A model generated the notes under the pieces. It saw only the letters and a program-made list of their open reading frames with translations, made no database searches and was not told the DNA's origin. From contig LSRX01000178.1 in assembly GCA_001939145.1 (NCBI GenBank), forward strand, positions 675,722 to 739,721: a stretch of DNA of 64,000 nt, in the 5' to 3' direction. The position numbers were made by a program, and so were the translations under genes. Below are positions 63,205 to 64,000 of this stretch, in pieces. Numbering within the stretch: the stretch's first letter is position 1; every line of letters starts with the position of its first letter. This DNA is from Symbiodinium microadriaticum (Eukaryota > Sar > Dinophyceae > Suessiales > Symbiodiniaceae).

Positions 63205-63300
63205 TCAAGACACGCACACACACACACACACAATCACACTAACACGCACACACACACACACACCCACCGCCCACCTGCACACACACACACACACAGACCG
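63205..63300. repeat. (CA)n microsatellite
   Basis: CACACA runs interrupted by CACCCACCGCCC and TCACAC. Confidence 0.92.
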
Positions 63301-64000
63301 TACCACGAAGCGTAGTGAGGCAAGGTGGCAGGCCCAGACATGAAGGAATTTACGCGCGGCCCGGGCCCCTCCCTTCTTCTGCAGCGCAGAGAATGGTCGC
63401 GGACGCTGGGATGAAAAAGGCCAAGTCGCTGCAGCGAAAAGTTCTACAAGGCAGAAAAGTGAAAATGATTTTCGGCGACGCATCAATCGAGCTGGGCTCT
63501 TCTTCTAACTATTGACTCTCGCCCTCCCGACATCAGAACCGCACGACCCTGAACCGAAGACCCTTTCCGGCTTGGGATTGTTGATGCGAAACTCCTTCCG
63601 ATCGGAGTTCTGCCAGGTTCCGAACTAATCCCTGGCTCCAGGTCCAGTAAGCGGACGGTGTGAAACATCCCTGTCGGGCTCCAGCACTACACCAAGCATG
63701 ACGCAGCTCTCTTGTTTTTCGCTAATGGTCTCATAGCAGCTTATTCTCCACAACTATGTTTTCAATCATTAGAGGCCCTACGGCCTAAACCTGGAAACAT
63801 CGAGGCAATACTACCACTACCACTACCACTACCACTAGAACGCTATCCTGACTGTTTAGTGCCCTAGTTTACGGTCTAGAGTTCAGGGAAAGTTTTAGGC
63901 TTAGGAGCAAAGACTGCATGTTCGAGCTTGGCGTTTGGAATTGCAAGAGGGTAATATGGGGGTCGGAAGACTAAGGCATGGTATCCCCTTAGAGTCACCA
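63301..64000. other. Unassigned unique right end
   Basis: A + frame at 63315-63515 (basic, KKAKSLQRKVLQGRKVKM) is possible coding. (CCACTA)n lies at 63809-63837. Nothing else is supported. Confidence 0.35.

Noticed and set aside
1..64000. True chromosome end (telomere)
   Set aside because: Arrays are short, degenerate, change orientation every few hundred bases and occur throughout, so they are interstitial.
1..64000. CRISPR array or phage-type regular repeats
   Set aside because: Repeats are heptamers or dispersed palindromes without regular spacers; the context is eukaryotic.
1..64000. Dinoflagellate spliced-leader sequence or gene
   Set aside because: I looked for CCGTAGCCATTTTGGCTC and partial forms and saw none; absence here does not speak against a dinoflagellate.

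Overview
The window reads as nuclear DNA of an alveolate protist, most likely a dinoflagellate (inference). Plant/alveolate-type telomere-like heptamers (TTTAGGG and its complement CCCTAAA, with many variants) occur every few hundred bases as short, non-terminal arrays. Coding sequence is broken into short exons. The one intact large gene belongs to a Ty1/copia retrotransposon with accessory domains of a kind I associate with dinoflagellate elements. I see no rRNA, tRNA, CRISPR array, bacterial operon or spliced-leader gene.

Layout. Bases 1-35451 and 45075-64000 are islands of unique sequence, 40-350 bp long, between telomere-like arrays, short palindromic elements and microsatellites. By reading frames, splice sites and intron phase I could assemble candidate exons on both strands. 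The best is a seven-exon model on the minus strand (3201-5553). Smaller multi-exon models lie at 124-476, 7042-7641, 12812-13016, 20862-21557, 22031-22348, 26981-27303 and 55749-55949. None of the encoded proteins is recognisable to me. Antisense frames are often open too, so most single exons are moderate or low confidence.

Introns. A ~100-bp inverted-repeat element (family A, 13 copies) has one end that supplies a 5' splice site (CG|GTTGAT) and another that supplies a 3' splice site (CAACAG| or CCGTAG|). In at least seven copies the sequences on either side are open and phase-compatible if exactly the element is removed. It therefore looks like an introner, a mobile element that creates introns. 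Telomere-like arrays also lie against exon edges, often CCCTAAA on the left and TTTAGGG on the right of an exon island on the + strand. Introns would then begin and end with complementary arrays.

Retrotransposon. 35457-45069 is a complete copia element with 312-bp LTRs differing at one base and a perfect 5-bp target duplication (AAACC) in telomere-like sequence. Its single 2954-residue polyprotein has gag, CCCH and CCHC zinc fingers, protease, integrase, reverse transcriptase and RNase H. It also carries a methyltransferase-like domain, a 2-oxoglutarate/Fe(II)-oxygenase-like domain, two membrane segments and a SAP-like tail.

Assembly. Two N gaps and three single-N joins are present. Each single N is accompanied by a 92- or 97-bp exact local duplication and is probably a misjoin. 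All splice models were made by eye, without RNA data or homology searches.
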